NCBI GenBank assembly: GCA_028689025.1
Contig: JAQTXA010000013.1
Span: 1-64,000 of the forward strand
Origin: Aliarcobacter sp.
GTDB taxonomy: Bacteria; Campylobacterota; Campylobacteria; Campylobacterales; Arcobacteraceae
Direction: 5' to 3'
DNA: 64,000 nt
Under the pieces are notes generated by a model, which made no database searches, was not told where the DNA came from, and saw only the letters and a program-made list of their open reading frames with translations. Within the stretch, counting starts at the first letter, position 1. Each line of letters begins with the position of its first letter. This document shows, piece by piece, positions 15,840 through 25,119 of this stretch. Made by a program: the position numbers and the translations under genes.

Positions 15840-17192
15840 CTATCTTGGGATTTTTGGCATCCCACCAGGTCCCATTTGAGACAACATATTTTGTAAACCT
15901 TTCATTCCGCCCTTAGAAGAAAGTTGTTTTGCCATTTTAGATGCATTCTTAAATTGTTTAAGAATTTTATTGATTTGAACCTCAGAAACTCCAGAACCAA
16001 CTGCTATTCTTTTTTTTCTGCTTGGGTTCATTAAATCTGGATTTTCTCTCTCTTTTGGAGTCATTGAACCAATAAGAGCTTTGATTCTTTTTATCTCAGC
16101 AGAGTTCTCAAAATCCATATCTTTAATAGGTCCAGCCATTTGTGAAAGACCTGGAATCATTCCAATAATAGACTTCATTGAACCTAATTTACTCATCATT
16201 GATAGTTGATCTAAAAAGTCATTAAAATTAAATTCACCTTTTTTAATCTTTTTACTAACTTCTTTTGCTTTTTTCTCATCAATAATTGCAGAAGTTTTTT
16301 CAGCAAGTCCTTCAATATCTCCAAGACCTAATAATCTTGAAACAATTCTATCAGGAATAAATACTTCTAAATCTGGCATTTTTTCACCAGTTCCAATAAA
16401 TCTTAAAGGAACTTCAACTTGATTAGCAATAGAAAGTGCAACTCCACCTTTTGTATCACCATCATATTTTGATAAAATAACTCCATCTATTCCAATTTTT
16501 TCTTTAAAAGTAGTTGCCGTTTTTGTAGCATCATGTCCAGTTAGTGCATCTGCCACATAAAAGATTTCATTTGGATTAATTGCATCTTTTACATTTTTTA
16601 ATTGAAGCATTAACTCTTCATCAATTGCTAGTCGTCCAGCTGTATCTATTAATAAAACATCATAATGTTCTTTAATAGCTTTCTCTTTAGCTGCAAGGGC
16701 AATTTTAATTGGATCAATTTCGGCATCATCAAAATAAATATCAACTTCAATTTGAGCTGCTATTTGTTTTAATTGCTCAACAGCTGCAAGTCTTTGTAAG
16801 TCACAAGCTGCTACTAAAACTTTTTTCTTTCTAGTTTTTAAGTAGTTTGCTAATTTACCTGTTGTTGTAGTTTTTCCAGAACCTTGAAGTCCTGTCATTA
16901 AAATTGTTGTTGGAGGTGTATTTGAGAAAACAAAACCTTGATTTCCAGGAACTGTTAAAAGTTTTGTTAATTCACTTTTTAAAGCTCTTAAAAATGAATC
17001 TTGTCCAATACCTGCATTTTTTGTTTGTAGTTCAATAGCACTAATAAGTTCTTTTGTAGTTTTATGATGAACATCAGCTTTTAATAAAGCTTTTTTTAAT
17101 TCAGCTGTAGCTTTTGTTAAAGCTGCAACATCATCTTGATGTCTTATTTTATTAACTGCATTTCGAATTGAGCCGGTTATTGAATCAAACAA
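15840..17192 (-). CDS. ffh: Signal recognition particle GTPase Ffh (SRP54)
   Basis: About 450 residues. Ffh binds signal sequences with 4.5S RNA and delivers ribosomes to FtsY. The N domain is followed by the G domain, with P-loop GLQGSGKTTTTGKLA, DTAGRL, and the TKGG-type motif SKYDGDTKGGVAL. A Met-rich M domain follows with SRKKRIAVGSGVS near the RNA-binding region. The track start (TTG 17207) gives an odd MWRFT prefix. A TTG at 17190-17192, preceded by GGAGA at 6 bases, gives MFDSITGSIRNAV, which matches the family, so I revised the start. No second signal-recognition component is seen in the window. Confidence 0.96.
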   Translation of the reverse strand: MFDSITGSIRNAVNKIRHQDDVAALTKATAELKKALLKADVHHKTTKELISAIELQTKNAGIGQDSFLRALKSELTKLLTVPGNQGFVFSNTPPTTILMTGLQGSGKTTTTGKLANYLKTRKKKVLVAACDLQRLAAVEQLKQIAAQIEVDIYFDDAEIDPIKIALAAKEKAIKEHYDVLLIDTAGRLAIDEELMLQLKNVKDAINPNEIFYVADALTGHDATKTATTFKEKIGIDGVILSKYDGDTKGGVALSIANQVEVPLRFIGTGEKMPDLEVFIPDRIVSRLLGLGDIEGLAEKTSAIIDEKKAKEVSKKIKKGEFNFNDFLDQLSMMSKLGSMKSIIGMIPGLSQMAGPIKDMDFENSAEIKRIKALIGSMTPKERENPDLMNPSRKKRIAVGSGVSEVQINKILKQFKNASKMAKQLSSKGGMKGLQNMLSQMGPGGMPKIPR

Positions 17193-17297
17193 AGTAAATC
17201 TCCACAATTTTTAAATTGCGTGATTTTACTTTAAATATACTTTATTCTAGATTAAATTACGAAGTGAGTTTAAGTAAATTTTTATATTTGTGTTTTT

Positions 17298-17325
17298 AAT
17301 AAAACCCTATTTATAGGGATTTATT
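17298..17325 (-). terminator. Hairpin between the pseudouridine synthase gene and ffh
   Basis: AATAAA-CCCTA and TAGGG-TTTATT form a stem of about 11 bp with a TAAA loop, lying 17 bp downstream of the 17342 stop. The stem itself ends in TTTTATT. It probably closes the waaA-rluD unit, leaving ffh with its own promoter in the remaining about 100 bp. Confidence 0.55.
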
Positions 17326-17341
17326 AAATTGTTAAACTTAA

Positions 17342-18100
17342 TTATGAATTAAAGTCATACACTCTGAACTCTTTTGGTTCAGGCGATTCAAAAACATAAT
17401 CAAAGATTTTAGTTACTTTTGAGTGAAGTAAAACTCTATTTATATTAGAAGCTGTTCTTCCATAAATTCCATCTCCAATAATTGGTAATCCCACAGAATT
17501 TAAATGTACTCTAATTTGGTGAGTTCTTCCAGATTCAATAACTACTTTAACTTTTGATTTATTACCTTCAACTAAAACAGGGTAAACTGTACTTTTTGCA
17601 GGTTTCCCTCTTTTTAAATCAATTTTTGATTTTGCCATTCCTCTATCTTTTGTTGTTAGAATTGGTTTATCAATCTCAATTTCTTCAACAACTTTACCTT
17701 CAACAATAGCTACATACTCTTTATAAACTCTATTTTCTTTGAACTCTTTAATTGCTTTTTTCTGAAAATCTTCATTTTTTGCAAACATCATTACACCACT
17801 TGTCTCTTTATCAAGTCTGTTTAATAAAATTGCACCTTCATATTTTTTAGCAACATCATCAGCAGTCAAAAATGCTGGTTTATCTACTACTAAAATATCA
17901 TTATCTTGAAAAATTACTCTTATTTTTGAAATCTCTTTGATATTAAATTTTGTATCACTTCTAATTTCACCACGTGCTATTAAAACTTTTTGTTCACCAA
18001 CTTTTACAACACCTCTATCAATTAACTCTTTTGCTTTTGAGTTTGATATATTTTCTTGTAGTGCTAATAGTTTATACGCTTTATCATAAGTTACAGCCAT
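17342..18100 (-). CDS. RluD/RluA-family pseudouridine synthase
   Basis: 252 residues. An S4-like N-terminal RNA-binding part (KLLALQENISNSKAKELIDRG) precedes the catalytic domain. The catalytic motif is LLNRLDKETSGVMMF, where family members usually read HRLDxxTSG. The Asp is kept and the preceding His is Asn, as in some small synthases. GRTHQIRVHLNSVG is the second family motif. It modifies uridine in rRNA or tRNA, and the target cannot be read from sequence. It overlaps waaA by 10 bp, so the two are coupled. The position matches the gene between ffh and waaA in C. jejuni. Confidence 0.9.
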   Translation of the reverse strand: MAVTYDKAYKLLALQENISNSKAKELIDRGVVKVGEQKVLIARGEIRSDTKFNIKEISKIRVIFQDNDILVVDKPAFLTADDVAKKYEGAILLNRLDKETSGVMMFAKNEDFQKKAIKEFKENRVYKEYVAIVEGKVVEEIEIDKPILTTKDRGMAKSKIDLKRGKPAKSTVYPVLVEGNKSKVKVVIESGRTHQIRVHLNSVGLPIIGDGIYGRTASNINRVLLHSKVTKIFDYVFESPEPKEFRVYDFNS

Positions 18101-19239
18101 CTGTTTATCTCCTTTATTATAGGTTCCATTGAACCTGCTTTTGTTAGAATTGGTTTATCTAAATTTTCTATATTATTTAAATAATCACCTAATTCATCAT
18201 TTTCTATTAAATAGTAATTTTTTATGCAATCAAAAAGTGATTTTTGATTAAATATATTTTTACCACTTATAATCTTACAATTAAAAAAAGCAGGCTCAAT
18301 TGGATTATGCCCACCAATTTTTTCAAATGCACCACCTAAAATAACCACATCTGATATTGCATAAATATCATTTAATATTCCCATTTTATCTACTAAAATT
18401 ATATCAGATTTAAAATCTTCCTTTATAGAGTATCTATTATATGAAATATCTTTATCTTTTATAAATTCACGAATTTGTAAATCAACTTTATCAAATCTCT
18501 CTGGATGTCTTGGAACTATTACTAATTTACCTTGCTCTTTTTTATAAGCATCTAAAATTAATTTTTCCTCATTTTCATGGGTACTTGCAGCCGTTATTAA
18601 AATACTATTAGGTTTTTCAAATCTAATATTTACTTTTGGTAACTGTGCTAATTTTATATTTCCAATAACTTCCACATTAGAAGCTCCAAGTTCTTCAAGT
18701 CTGCGTTTATCAACTTCACTTTGTGCAAAAACTTTATCAATATTTTTAAATATTTTTTTATAAAAAAAAGAAAATCTTTTATATGATTTATACGATTTAT
18801 CTGAGATTCTTGCATTTATCAATAAAGTTTTTGCACCTTTTTTCTTTGCAAATAAGAAAAGAAAATACCAAAGTTCAGCTTCCATTACAACTAAAACTTT
18901 TTGTTTATTTATCCAAAATGGTAAAAATATCTCAAAAGGTAAATACCTCACATTTGAAGATATATTTTTTGCTTCTTCAAATCCTGTATTTGTAATAACT
19001 GAGATGTTTGCATCTTTTAGATAATTTTCAATCAAAGGTTTTATAGCTTTTGTTTCACCCATTGAACACGAATGAAACCAAATGCCATTCTCTTTAAATG
19101 ATGGATTACCTTTTAAAAAGAATTTTGCTGGTATTGCTTGTCTATATTTAGAATTTCGAGATTTGAATATTAAATAAGGAGTTGCAAGTATATAAATAAA
19201 ACTTAAAACTAAGTAATAAAATATACTAAAAAGGCTCAA
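18091..19239 (-). CDS. waaA: 3-deoxy-D-manno-octulosonic acid (Kdo) transferase WaaA
   Basis: 382 residues. It adds Kdo from CMP-Kdo to lipid A precursor at the inner membrane. An N-terminal membrane anchor (FYYLVLSFIYILATPYLI) is followed by the acceptor domain with the active-site Glu region WFHSCSMGETKAIKPLI. The donor domain has VVILGGAFEKIGGHNPIEPA. The start is TTG at 19237-19239 with AGAGG upstream, inside the end of the previous gene. It is needed for LPS core synthesis and so connects to the surface polysaccharide genes further right. Confidence 0.95.
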   Translation of the reverse strand: MSLFSIFYYLVLSFIYILATPYLIFKSRNSKYRQAIPAKFFLKGNPSFKENGIWFHSCSMGETKAIKPLIENYLKDANISVITNTGFEEAKNISSNVRYLPFEIFLPFWINKQKVLVVMEAELWYFLFLFAKKKGAKTLLINARISDKSYKSYKRFSFFYKKIFKNIDKVFAQSEVDKRRLEELGASNVEVIGNIKLAQLPKVNIRFEKPNSILITAASTHENEEKLILDAYKKEQGKLVIVPRHPERFDKVDLQIREFIKDKDISYNRYSIKEDFKSDIILVDKMGILNDIYAISDVVILGGAFEKIGGHNPIEPAFFNCKIISGKNIFNQKSLFDCIKNYYLIENDELGDYLNNIENLDKPILTKAGSMEPIIKEINRWL

Positions 19240-19241
19240 GA

Positions 19242-19961
19242 TTAAGCCTCTTCTATTTCGTCTTCTTTATAAAGGATTCTTCCACAATGTGGACAATTAA
19301 CAATTTCTTCTGCTTTAATAACTTCTGCATAAGTTTTATCATTAATTTTCATATAACATCCATAACATGCTTGTTTTTTTACAGGAACAACAGCTGAGTC
19401 TTTTGCCCATCTTTTGATTTTTTCATAAAAAGTTAAAATTTTATTATCAAATTTCTCTAATAATTCACTTCTTTCTTGATATACAACATTTCTTTCTTTG
19501 CTAATCTCTTCAATTGTACCATCAACTGCAACTTGGATTTCTTTAATATCTTCTTCTTCAACGGCAAGTTTTTCTTGTAACTCTTTTAAAGTTACTTCTT
19601 TATTTTTTGTAAGATTGTCTAATCTATCAATCTCTTCATTTGCAAATGAAATTTGCTCTTTTGCAATTTCTTCTTCTAATTGTAAAGCTTTTAACTCTTT
19701 TTCGTTATTAACATCTTTATTTTTTTTAGCGATGTTTTCTAACTTAGTTTTTAATTCTGCTAAATGAATATTATTTTTTGTTCTTTTTGATTTTACATCA
19801 TCTATTTCTAAATAAATAGAATTAATTGATGCTTTGATTGATGCTGCTGTTTCAACAAATGTTGCTAATTTAGCTTTTTCATTTTCAATCTTTGGCTCAA
19901 ACATACTAATTGCTGTATCAAATTTTGATAATTTGATTAAATCCTCTAAATACTTATTCAA
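19242..19961 (-). CDS. flgZ: Coiled-coil zinc-ribbon protein of the HP0958/FlgZ family
   Basis: 239 residues. About 185 residues of antiparallel-type coiled coil (for example LAELKTKLENIAKKNKDVN) end in a C4 zinc ribbon: CYGCYMKI near 198 and CPHCGRILY near 222. In Helicobacter pylori HP0958 (FlgZ) this architecture stabilises RpoN, binds flaA mRNA and is needed for flagella. The C. jejuni counterpart occupies the same place between waaA and the NIF3 gene. It overlaps the NIF3 gene by 8 bp. By inference it links this housekeeping operon to flagellar control. RpoN is not in the window. Confidence 0.85.
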   Translation of the reverse strand: MNKYLEDLIKLSKFDTAISMFEPKIENEKAKLATFVETAASIKASINSIYLEIDDVKSKRTKNNIHLAELKTKLENIAKKNKDVNNEKELKALQLEEEIAKEQISFANEEIDRLDNLTKNKEVTLKELQEKLAVEEEDIKEIQVAVDGTIEEISKERNVVYQERSELLEKFDNKILTFYEKIKRWAKDSAVVPVKKQACYGCYMKINDKTYAEVIKAEEIVNCPHCGRILYKEDEIEEA

Positions 19962-20709
19962 CCGTTTCTCCTTCTATAAAAAACTCAAATGGATTTTTTG
20001 AAGCTGTTATTATAGCTTTTAATTTATTTTTTTTCAAATATTCTGAAAGAAGTCCCTCTAACAAGGTGCTAAAGTATCTTTCACTCTCATAGTGTCTTAT
20101 GTCAATAAGTGAAATACCTCGAGCTTTTGCTTCCATAGCATCGTGATATTTTATATCACCTGTAAGAAAACAATCTGCTTTTAATTCATCAATTAGTGAC
20201 ATTCCAGAACCTGTAACGATTCCTATTTTTTTAATAAAATCATTACATCTAACAGTTTTAGTAGTTTTTAATCCTAACTTAGAAGATACATATTTTACTA
20301 AGTCATCAAAATTCATATTAACATCACAATAAGATATAAACTCTTTTGAATTTTCTATTTTAAAGCCTAAAATCTCTTCACTAACATATTTGTTTAAATG
20401 AGTTTTATCAATATTTGTATGCATTGATATTAATGAAATATCTTTTTTAATTAATTCTTTTAATAATTTTGTACTATAGGTATCAAAATTTACTTTTTTT
20501 AAACCTGAAAAAATTAAAGGATGGTGAGTAATTATTAATGAATTTTTTTCAACTTTTGATAGTAGTTCTTCATCTAAATCAATACTAATATAAATATTGT
20601 TTATCTCATCTTCAAAAGAACCTACAAGAAGTCCAGCATTATCCCATTTTTCTTGAAGTTCAAATGGTGATATTTCATTTAAAACATCGTAGATTTCTTG
20701 TAGTTTCAA
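19954..20709 (-). CDS. NIF3-like / GTP cyclohydrolase I type 2 family protein
   Basis: 251 residues. NIF3-family metal-binding motifs are present: WDNAGLLVG near the N-terminus, LIITHHPLIFSGL with the His pair, and a C-terminal DIRHYESERYF. Members form rings with a dinuclear metal site, and their biochemical role is poorly settled. The start is TTG at 20707-20709 with AGGAG 5-6 bases upstream. It lies between glyQ (9-bp gap) and the flgZ-like gene, in the gene order I recall for C. jejuni. Confidence 0.92.
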   Translation of the reverse strand: MKLQEIYDVLNEISPFELQEKWDNAGLLVGSFEDEINNIYISIDLDEELLSKVEKNSLIITHHPLIFSGLKKVNFDTYSTKLLKELIKKDISLISMHTNIDKTHLNKYVSEEILGFKIENSKEFISYCDVNMNFDDLVKYVSSKLGLKTTKTVRCNDFIKKIGIVTGSGMSLIDELKADCFLTGDIKYHDAMEAKARGISLIDIRHYESERYFSTLLEGLLSEYLKKNKLKAIITASKNPFEFFIEGETVE

Positions 20710-20718
20710 AGTAAACTC

Positions 20719-21657
20719 CTAAACAAATAATTCAGGATGTTTTACTTTTAACTCTTCTAATGCTTTTAAAGAAGCAGGACTTCCAATTCTTGCTAATCTA
20801 GCAGGTTCTTGCTCTTTATAAAGCATAGCGCAGCCTTGAGCTAATTCTCGCACTTTTAAAATGTAATTTTGTCGCTCTGTTACTGAAATTGCTTTTCTAG
20901 CATCTAAAGTATTAAAAGCATGACTTGCAATCATACATTGATCATATGCAGGAAGTGGAAGAGCTGCATTTAAACATGATTTACACTCATTAAATGCATC
21001 ATCAAAATGCTTAAATAACATATCAGTATTTGCTACTTCAAAGTTGTATGTAGAAAATTCAAATTCACTCTCTTTATGAACATCTCCATAAGTTGTTTTA
21101 CCAAATTTATTTTCATTCCATACAATATCATAAACAGAATCAACACCTTGAAGATACATTGCAAGTCTTTCTGTTCCATATGTAATTTCAACAGCAACAG
21201 GATCACAAGGAAGTCCTCCTACTTGTTGAAAATACGTAAATTGAGTAACTTCCATACCATCAAGCCAAACTTCCCATCCCAGTCCCCAAGCTCCAAGAGT
21301 TGGTGATTCCCAATTGTCTTCAACAAATCTAATATCATGTTTTGAAATATCTAAACCTAAAAACTCTAAAGATTGTAAATATAAATCTTGAATATTATCT
21401 GGGCTTGGTTTTATTAACACTTGAAATTGGTAATAAGCACCTAATCTATTTGGATTTTCTCCATATCTTCCATCTGTTGGTCTTCTGCTAGGTGCCACAT
21501 AAGCTGTACTCCAAGGAGTTGAGTCTAAACTTCTTAAAAGCGTAGCTGGATGAAATGTTCCTGCACCTGCAGGGATATCGTAAGGTTGTACAATATTGCA
21601 ACCTTGATTTGCCCAAAATTCTTGTAACTTTAATAGAATTTGTGAAAATGTAACCAT
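20719..21657 (-). CDS. glyQ: Glycine-tRNA ligase alpha subunit
   Basis: 312 residues. The alpha subunit of the alpha2-beta2 glycyl-tRNA synthetase carries the aminoacylation core. The family start [20 protein letters not shown], then [36 protein letters not shown] and [18 protein letters not shown] are all visible. It ends with ITVTERQ-type sequence [15 protein letters not shown]. The beta subunit gene glyS is not adjacent, as is common in this group. The glutaredoxin-like gene ends exactly where glyQ begins. Confidence 0.97.
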   Translation of the reverse strand: MVTFSQILLKLQEFWANQGCNIVQPYDIPAGAGTFHPATLLRSLDSTPWSTAYVAPSRRPTDGRYGENPNRLGAYYQFQVLIKPSPDNIQDLYLQSLEFLGLDISKHDIRFVEDNWESPTLGAWGLGWEVWLDGMEVTQFTYFQQVGGLPCDPVAVEITYGTERLAMYLQGVDSVYDIVWNENKFGKTTYGDVHKESEFEFSTYNFEVANTDMLFKHFDDAFNECKSCLNAALPLPAYDQCMIASHAFNTLDARKAISVTERQNYILKVRELAQGCAMLYKEQEPARLARIGSPASLKALEELKVKHPELFV

Positions 21658-21891
21658 TTATTTAATTCCTAACTCTTTATTTATTTTATCTTTATCAAAA
21701 CCACAAATCCACACATTACCTATTAAAATAACAGGTGCTCCAGTACATTTGTGCTTTTGACAATCTATTAATGCTTGTTTATTTTTTGATAAATCTACTA
21801 CGTTGTATTTTATCTTTTTAGTTTTTAAGTAAGTACTAGCCTCTTTGCACCATTTACAATTTGGTAGAGTAAATAGTGCAACAGGTTTCAT
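21658..21891 (-). CDS. Glutaredoxin-like thiol protein
   Basis: 77 residues, a compact thioredoxin fold with redox motif CKWC in FTLPNCKWCKEASTYL and the cis-Pro region TGAPVILIG. The N-terminal strand and length match NrdH/GrxC-like proteins. A further CQKHKC and WICGF give extra cysteines. The start overlaps the purE stop by 1 bp (TAATG), and its stop abuts glyQ, so it is translationally coupled. The partner reductant is unknown. Confidence 0.85.
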   Translation of the reverse strand: MKPVALFTLPNCKWCKEASTYLKTKKIKYNVVDLSKNKQALIDCQKHKCTGAPVILIGNVWICGFDKDKINKELGIK

Positions 21892-22385
21892 TATAAAAGT
21901 ACTTCTATTTCTTTTGAATCAGTTTCAACAGCTTTTGCTTTTACAATTCTGTCTTCTTTTAATTTAATTGATAACTCTTTATCAGTAATTGCTAAAATTT
22001 GCATCGCTAAATAAGCCGCATTAATTGCTCCTGATTTCCCAAGTGCTACAGTTGCAACTGGCATACCTGCAGGCATTTGAACAGTTGAAAGCATTGCATC
22101 CATACCATCCATAGCACCACCTTTCATTGGAACTCCAATAATAGGTTTAGTTGTAGTTGCAGCTAATGCACCAGCTAAATGAGCTGCCATTCCTGCAGCT
22201 GCTATGAATACTACTGCACCTTTTTCTTCTGCTTCTTTTACATAATCTTTTGTTCTTTCAGGCGATCTGTGCGCTGAAGATATAATCATTTCATACTTAA
22301 CATTAAATTTTTCAAATGTATCAGCACAATTTTTCATAATTTCGTAATCTGATTTGCTACCCATAATAATTGATATAAAATTCAT
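21891..22385 (-). CDS. purE: N5-carboxyaminoimidazole ribonucleotide mutase PurE
   Basis: 164 residues, class I PurE. It converts N5-CAIR to CAIR in purine synthesis. The signature is intact: IIMGSKSDYEIMKN at the N-terminus, SAHRSPERTKDYV with the catalytic His, and the AAGMAAHLAGALAA segment. GVPMKGGAMDGMDAMLSTVQMP is also present. It comes first in the purE-grx-glyQ-NIF3-flgZ-waaA run. PurK is not in the window. Confidence 0.97.
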   Translation of the reverse strand: MNFISIIMGSKSDYEIMKNCADTFEKFNVKYEMIISSAHRSPERTKDYVKEAEEKGAVVFIAAAGMAAHLAGALAATTTKPIIGVPMKGGAMDGMDAMLSTVQMPAGMPVATVALGKSGAINAAYLAMQILAITDKELSIKLKEDRIVKAKAVETDSKEIEVLL

Positions 22386-22422
22386 TCTAATCCTTTTTTT
22401 ATTTTAAAAGTACAGGATTATA

Positions 22423-23685
22423 TCAAAAACTATCTAATAGTTTTATAATCCTATTTACTTTCAATTTATTCCAAGATTCAAACTTATTTACAGTTAGATT
22501 GTCATTTTCATAAACAAATTTTGACAAATTTTTTGATTTATCTTCTATGAAAAGTGGTTTTATATATTTAAAATATTTAATTTTTTCTAAATAATTATTA
22601 CTCGTAAAAAGTACAACAGTTGGTATCATAAAAGCATCACTAATATGATAAGTTGAAGTATCAGCAGTTAAAATTTTATCCATAGTTGAAATAATATAAA
22701 TAAAATCATTTACATTTTTAGACTCTTTACTTAAATCAATAAATCTATCATCTTTGATTTTTACATCGATTAAAAGTGTAGAAACTATCATGTAATCTTC
22801 AGCCTTTAATAAAAGCTCTTTTAGTAAATCAATTGCAATTGATTGAGGAATAGATTTATTTATATTTGCAGAATAAGGATGAAATAGAAGTAATTTTCCC
22901 TTTGATTTTGCTTCCACAATCTTAGCTTTTAAAGAATCTTGAACTTTATAATTTGAGATATTTATTTGATTATATTTTTGATTTTCACTTATCTTTTTAT
23001 AATCTATTCCAAATCTAAAAAGCCAAGCATCTACATAATTTAAAGAATTTAATTCAAGAAAATCAGTGGTTAAACTATTATCAATAAAATATTCATATTC
23101 ACATAATTTTTTTGATGTCAAACTCAAAGGTAAAATATTATTTATATACTCTTGAGTTTGATATATTTGTTTTTCTCTGGTATAAAAACTATTATTTGAA
23201 GCATTTAAATAAATATCAAATTTAACATTTTTATAAATCTCTTTTAATTTCTTATGTAAAATTCTAAGAGCCGTACATGAAGATATTGTTTCACTTATAC
23301 TTCTGCCAACTCCTCCAATAATAGCTATTGATATTTCATCTTTTTGAATACTTTTTAATTGTTTAAATAAATCTACTTTTTTTATATCTTGAAAACTATT
23401 TTCTTTATAATTTTCCCTATAAGTATACTCATCAACATTTATTATTCCTAATTCAATTGGAAAATTCTCTAAAGCTCTTATTCTAGTTTCATTTAATACT
23501 TTTGCAAAATATTTATCTTTATCAACATTTGCAAATACTTTTTTCAAGTCATTAAAATCATCATAAGTAGTAATATAGATTGTTTCATTATCCATATTTG
23601 ATGGGCCTTTAAACTTAAAGTAATTAACTAAAGTCCCATCAGTAGTTTTAATATTTATATTTTGAGTAACTCTAAAAAATATCAT
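22423..23685 (-). CDS. GT9-like glycosyltransferase (heptosyltransferase family), uncharacterised
   Basis: 420 residues. The C-terminal half looks like the nucleotide-binding half of family 9 glycosyltransferases: GKLLLFHPYSANINKSIP, then STMDKILTADTSTYHISDA and MIPTVVLFTS. The N-terminal 110 residues are divergent, and a weak IAIIGGVGRSISETI marks the start of the domain. An ADP-heptose-type or other activated sugar donor is possible, but no substrate can be named. It lies between the U32 peptidase-like gene and purE. I do not recall an equivalent at this site in C. jejuni, so it may be an insertion in the conserved run. Confidence 0.65.
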   Translation of the reverse strand: MIFFRVTQNINIKTTDGTLVNYFKFKGPSNMDNETIYITTYDDFNDLKKVFANVDKDKYFAKVLNETRIRALENFPIELGIINVDEYTYRENYKENSFQDIKKVDLFKQLKSIQKDEISIAIIGGVGRSISETISSCTALRILHKKLKEIYKNVKFDIYLNASNNSFYTREKQIYQTQEYINNILPLSLTSKKLCEYEYFIDNSLTTDFLELNSLNYVDAWLFRFGIDYKKISENQKYNQINISNYKVQDSLKAKIVEAKSKGKLLLFHPYSANINKSIPQSIAIDLLKELLLKAEDYMIVSTLLIDVKIKDDRFIDLSKESKNVNDFIYIISTMDKILTADTSTYHISDAFMIPTVVLFTSNNYLEKIKYFKYIKPLFIEDKSKNLSKFVYENDNLTVNKFESWNKLKVNRIIKLLDSF

Positions 23686-23699
23686 TAAAAATCTAAAAC

Positions 23700-24986
23700 T
23701 TATTCAATGATTTCATCAACATTTTCAATTCTAAACATTGTTAAATATGGAAGTTTTCCTGGAAGTTTAATTTTATTAACATTTCCACTATGAACAGATT
23801 CTAACTCTTTATTTGTTTCTGTTAATATTTTTTTGAAATTAATATAATAAATATCATCTTTTTTGAAGATTTTTCCAATTTCATTTTCACACTCAACTAA
23901 TTCATCACCCATTGGAGTAAAAATTTCAATATCTTCATTTGGATAAACTTTATATTTACATAAGAAGTGTTCTTCATCTTCAGTTACTAGTCCAGTTACT
24001 TCGTATGAACCTTTACTTAATGCATAGTCATGGTTTTGTGAATCTGTTTTTTCAAATGGTCTATGAATTAAATAAGCATCTGTAAAACCTCTATTTTTTG
24101 TTGTATAAAGTTCTCTTTGATATTTGTCAGCTTCAAATTTACCATCATAATAGTCATCAATTGCATTTCTATAAGCTTTTGCAGTAACTGCTGCATAATA
24201 TGGTGATTTTGTTCTTCCTTCAATTTTAAGTGAATCAACAGCACCTGAATCAAGTATCTCTTTTATATGTGAAGCTAAATTCATATCTTTTGAATTAAAG
24301 ATATAAGTTCCAACACCTGGTTCTTCTTCTAATCTAAATAGAGTACTATGGTCTTCATTTGCTGCATATAATGTATATTCAAATCTACAGTCATTTGCAC
24401 AACTTCCTCTATTTGGAACTCTTCCCATTTGAACTGCACTTACTAAACAACGTCCTGAATAGGCAAAACACATAGAACCATGTACAAAAATTTCTATTTC
24501 CATATCAGGTAAATGTTTTTTAATTTCAACAACATCTTTTAATGAAATTTCTCTAGCAACTACAATTCTTTTAACTCCCATATCCCAAAATACTTGTGCA
24601 TCAAGATAATTTAAAACATTTGCTTGTGTTGAAAGATGAATATCAATTTGTGGTGCAATTTCACGGCAAAGTTTTACAACCCCAGGAGCTGCAACGATAA
24701 AACCATCAGGTTCAAGAGAAGCCATTGTTTCAATATGTTTTTTTAATAACTCGATTTGAGAATTAAAAGGAAATCCATTTATTGTGGCATAAACTTTTTT
24801 ACCACGAGCATGGGCATAGTCAATTCCTTCTTTAAATGTCTCAAATGTAAACTCTTTTCCAGCTCTAATTCTTAAGCTAAAGTGACTAACACCTGCATAT
24901 ACAGCATCAGCGCCATATTTAATTGCTATTTTTAATTTTTCTAAATTTCCTGCAGGTGATAATAACTCTACTTTTTCATTATTCAT
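23700..24986 (-). CDS. Peptidase U32 family protein (TrhP/YegQ type)
   Basis: 428 residues. The U32 signature is plain: EIFVHGSMCFAYSGRCLVS, followed by cysteines in NRGSCANDCRFEY. The TIM-barrel start VELLSPAGNLEKLKIAIKYG is present. Members of this subgroup (YegQ/TrhP) take part in 5-hydroxyuridine formation at tRNA position 34 rather than proteolysis, and contain an Fe-S cluster. Which role applies here is inference. The C-terminus has the small beta domain typical of the family. It lies 15 bp from the GT9-like gene. Confidence 0.9.
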   Translation of the reverse strand: MNNEKVELLSPAGNLEKLKIAIKYGADAVYAGVSHFSLRIRAGKEFTFETFKEGIDYAHARGKKVYATINGFPFNSQIELLKKHIETMASLEPDGFIVAAPGVVKLCREIAPQIDIHLSTQANVLNYLDAQVFWDMGVKRIVVAREISLKDVVEIKKHLPDMEIEIFVHGSMCFAYSGRCLVSAVQMGRVPNRGSCANDCRFEYTLYAANEDHSTLFRLEEEPGVGTYIFNSKDMNLASHIKEILDSGAVDSLKIEGRTKSPYYAAVTAKAYRNAIDDYYDGKFEADKYQRELYTTKNRGFTDAYLIHRPFEKTDSQNHDYALSKGSYEVTGLVTEDEEHFLCKYKVYPNEDIEIFTPMGDELVECENEIGKIFKKDDIYYINFKKILTETNKELESVHSGNVNKIKLPGKLPYLTMFRIENVDEIIE

Positions 24987-25099
24987 ATAATTCCTTTAAA
25001 TATTTCATTGTTATGTTTTATTTTTGATTAGCATTATATCTATTTTTTAATAAATATAAAAGAGGATAGTTTTACTCTTGTTTTAGTAGTTTTATTTTA

Positions 25100-25119
25100 G
25101 GAAAGCTTAAAAGCTTTCC
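25100..25119 (-). terminator. Hairpin spanning the chemoreceptor stop codon
   Basis: GGAAAGCTT and AAGCTTTCC form a 9-bp stem with a two-base loop, over the last codons and the stop (25107-25109) of the chemoreceptor gene. No T run follows on the minus strand. A second weak stem (AAGAG with CTCTT and T-rich tail) lies about 25058-25085. They may end the transcript together. Nothing else is seen in the 120-bp gap to the U32 gene. Confidence 0.4.
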
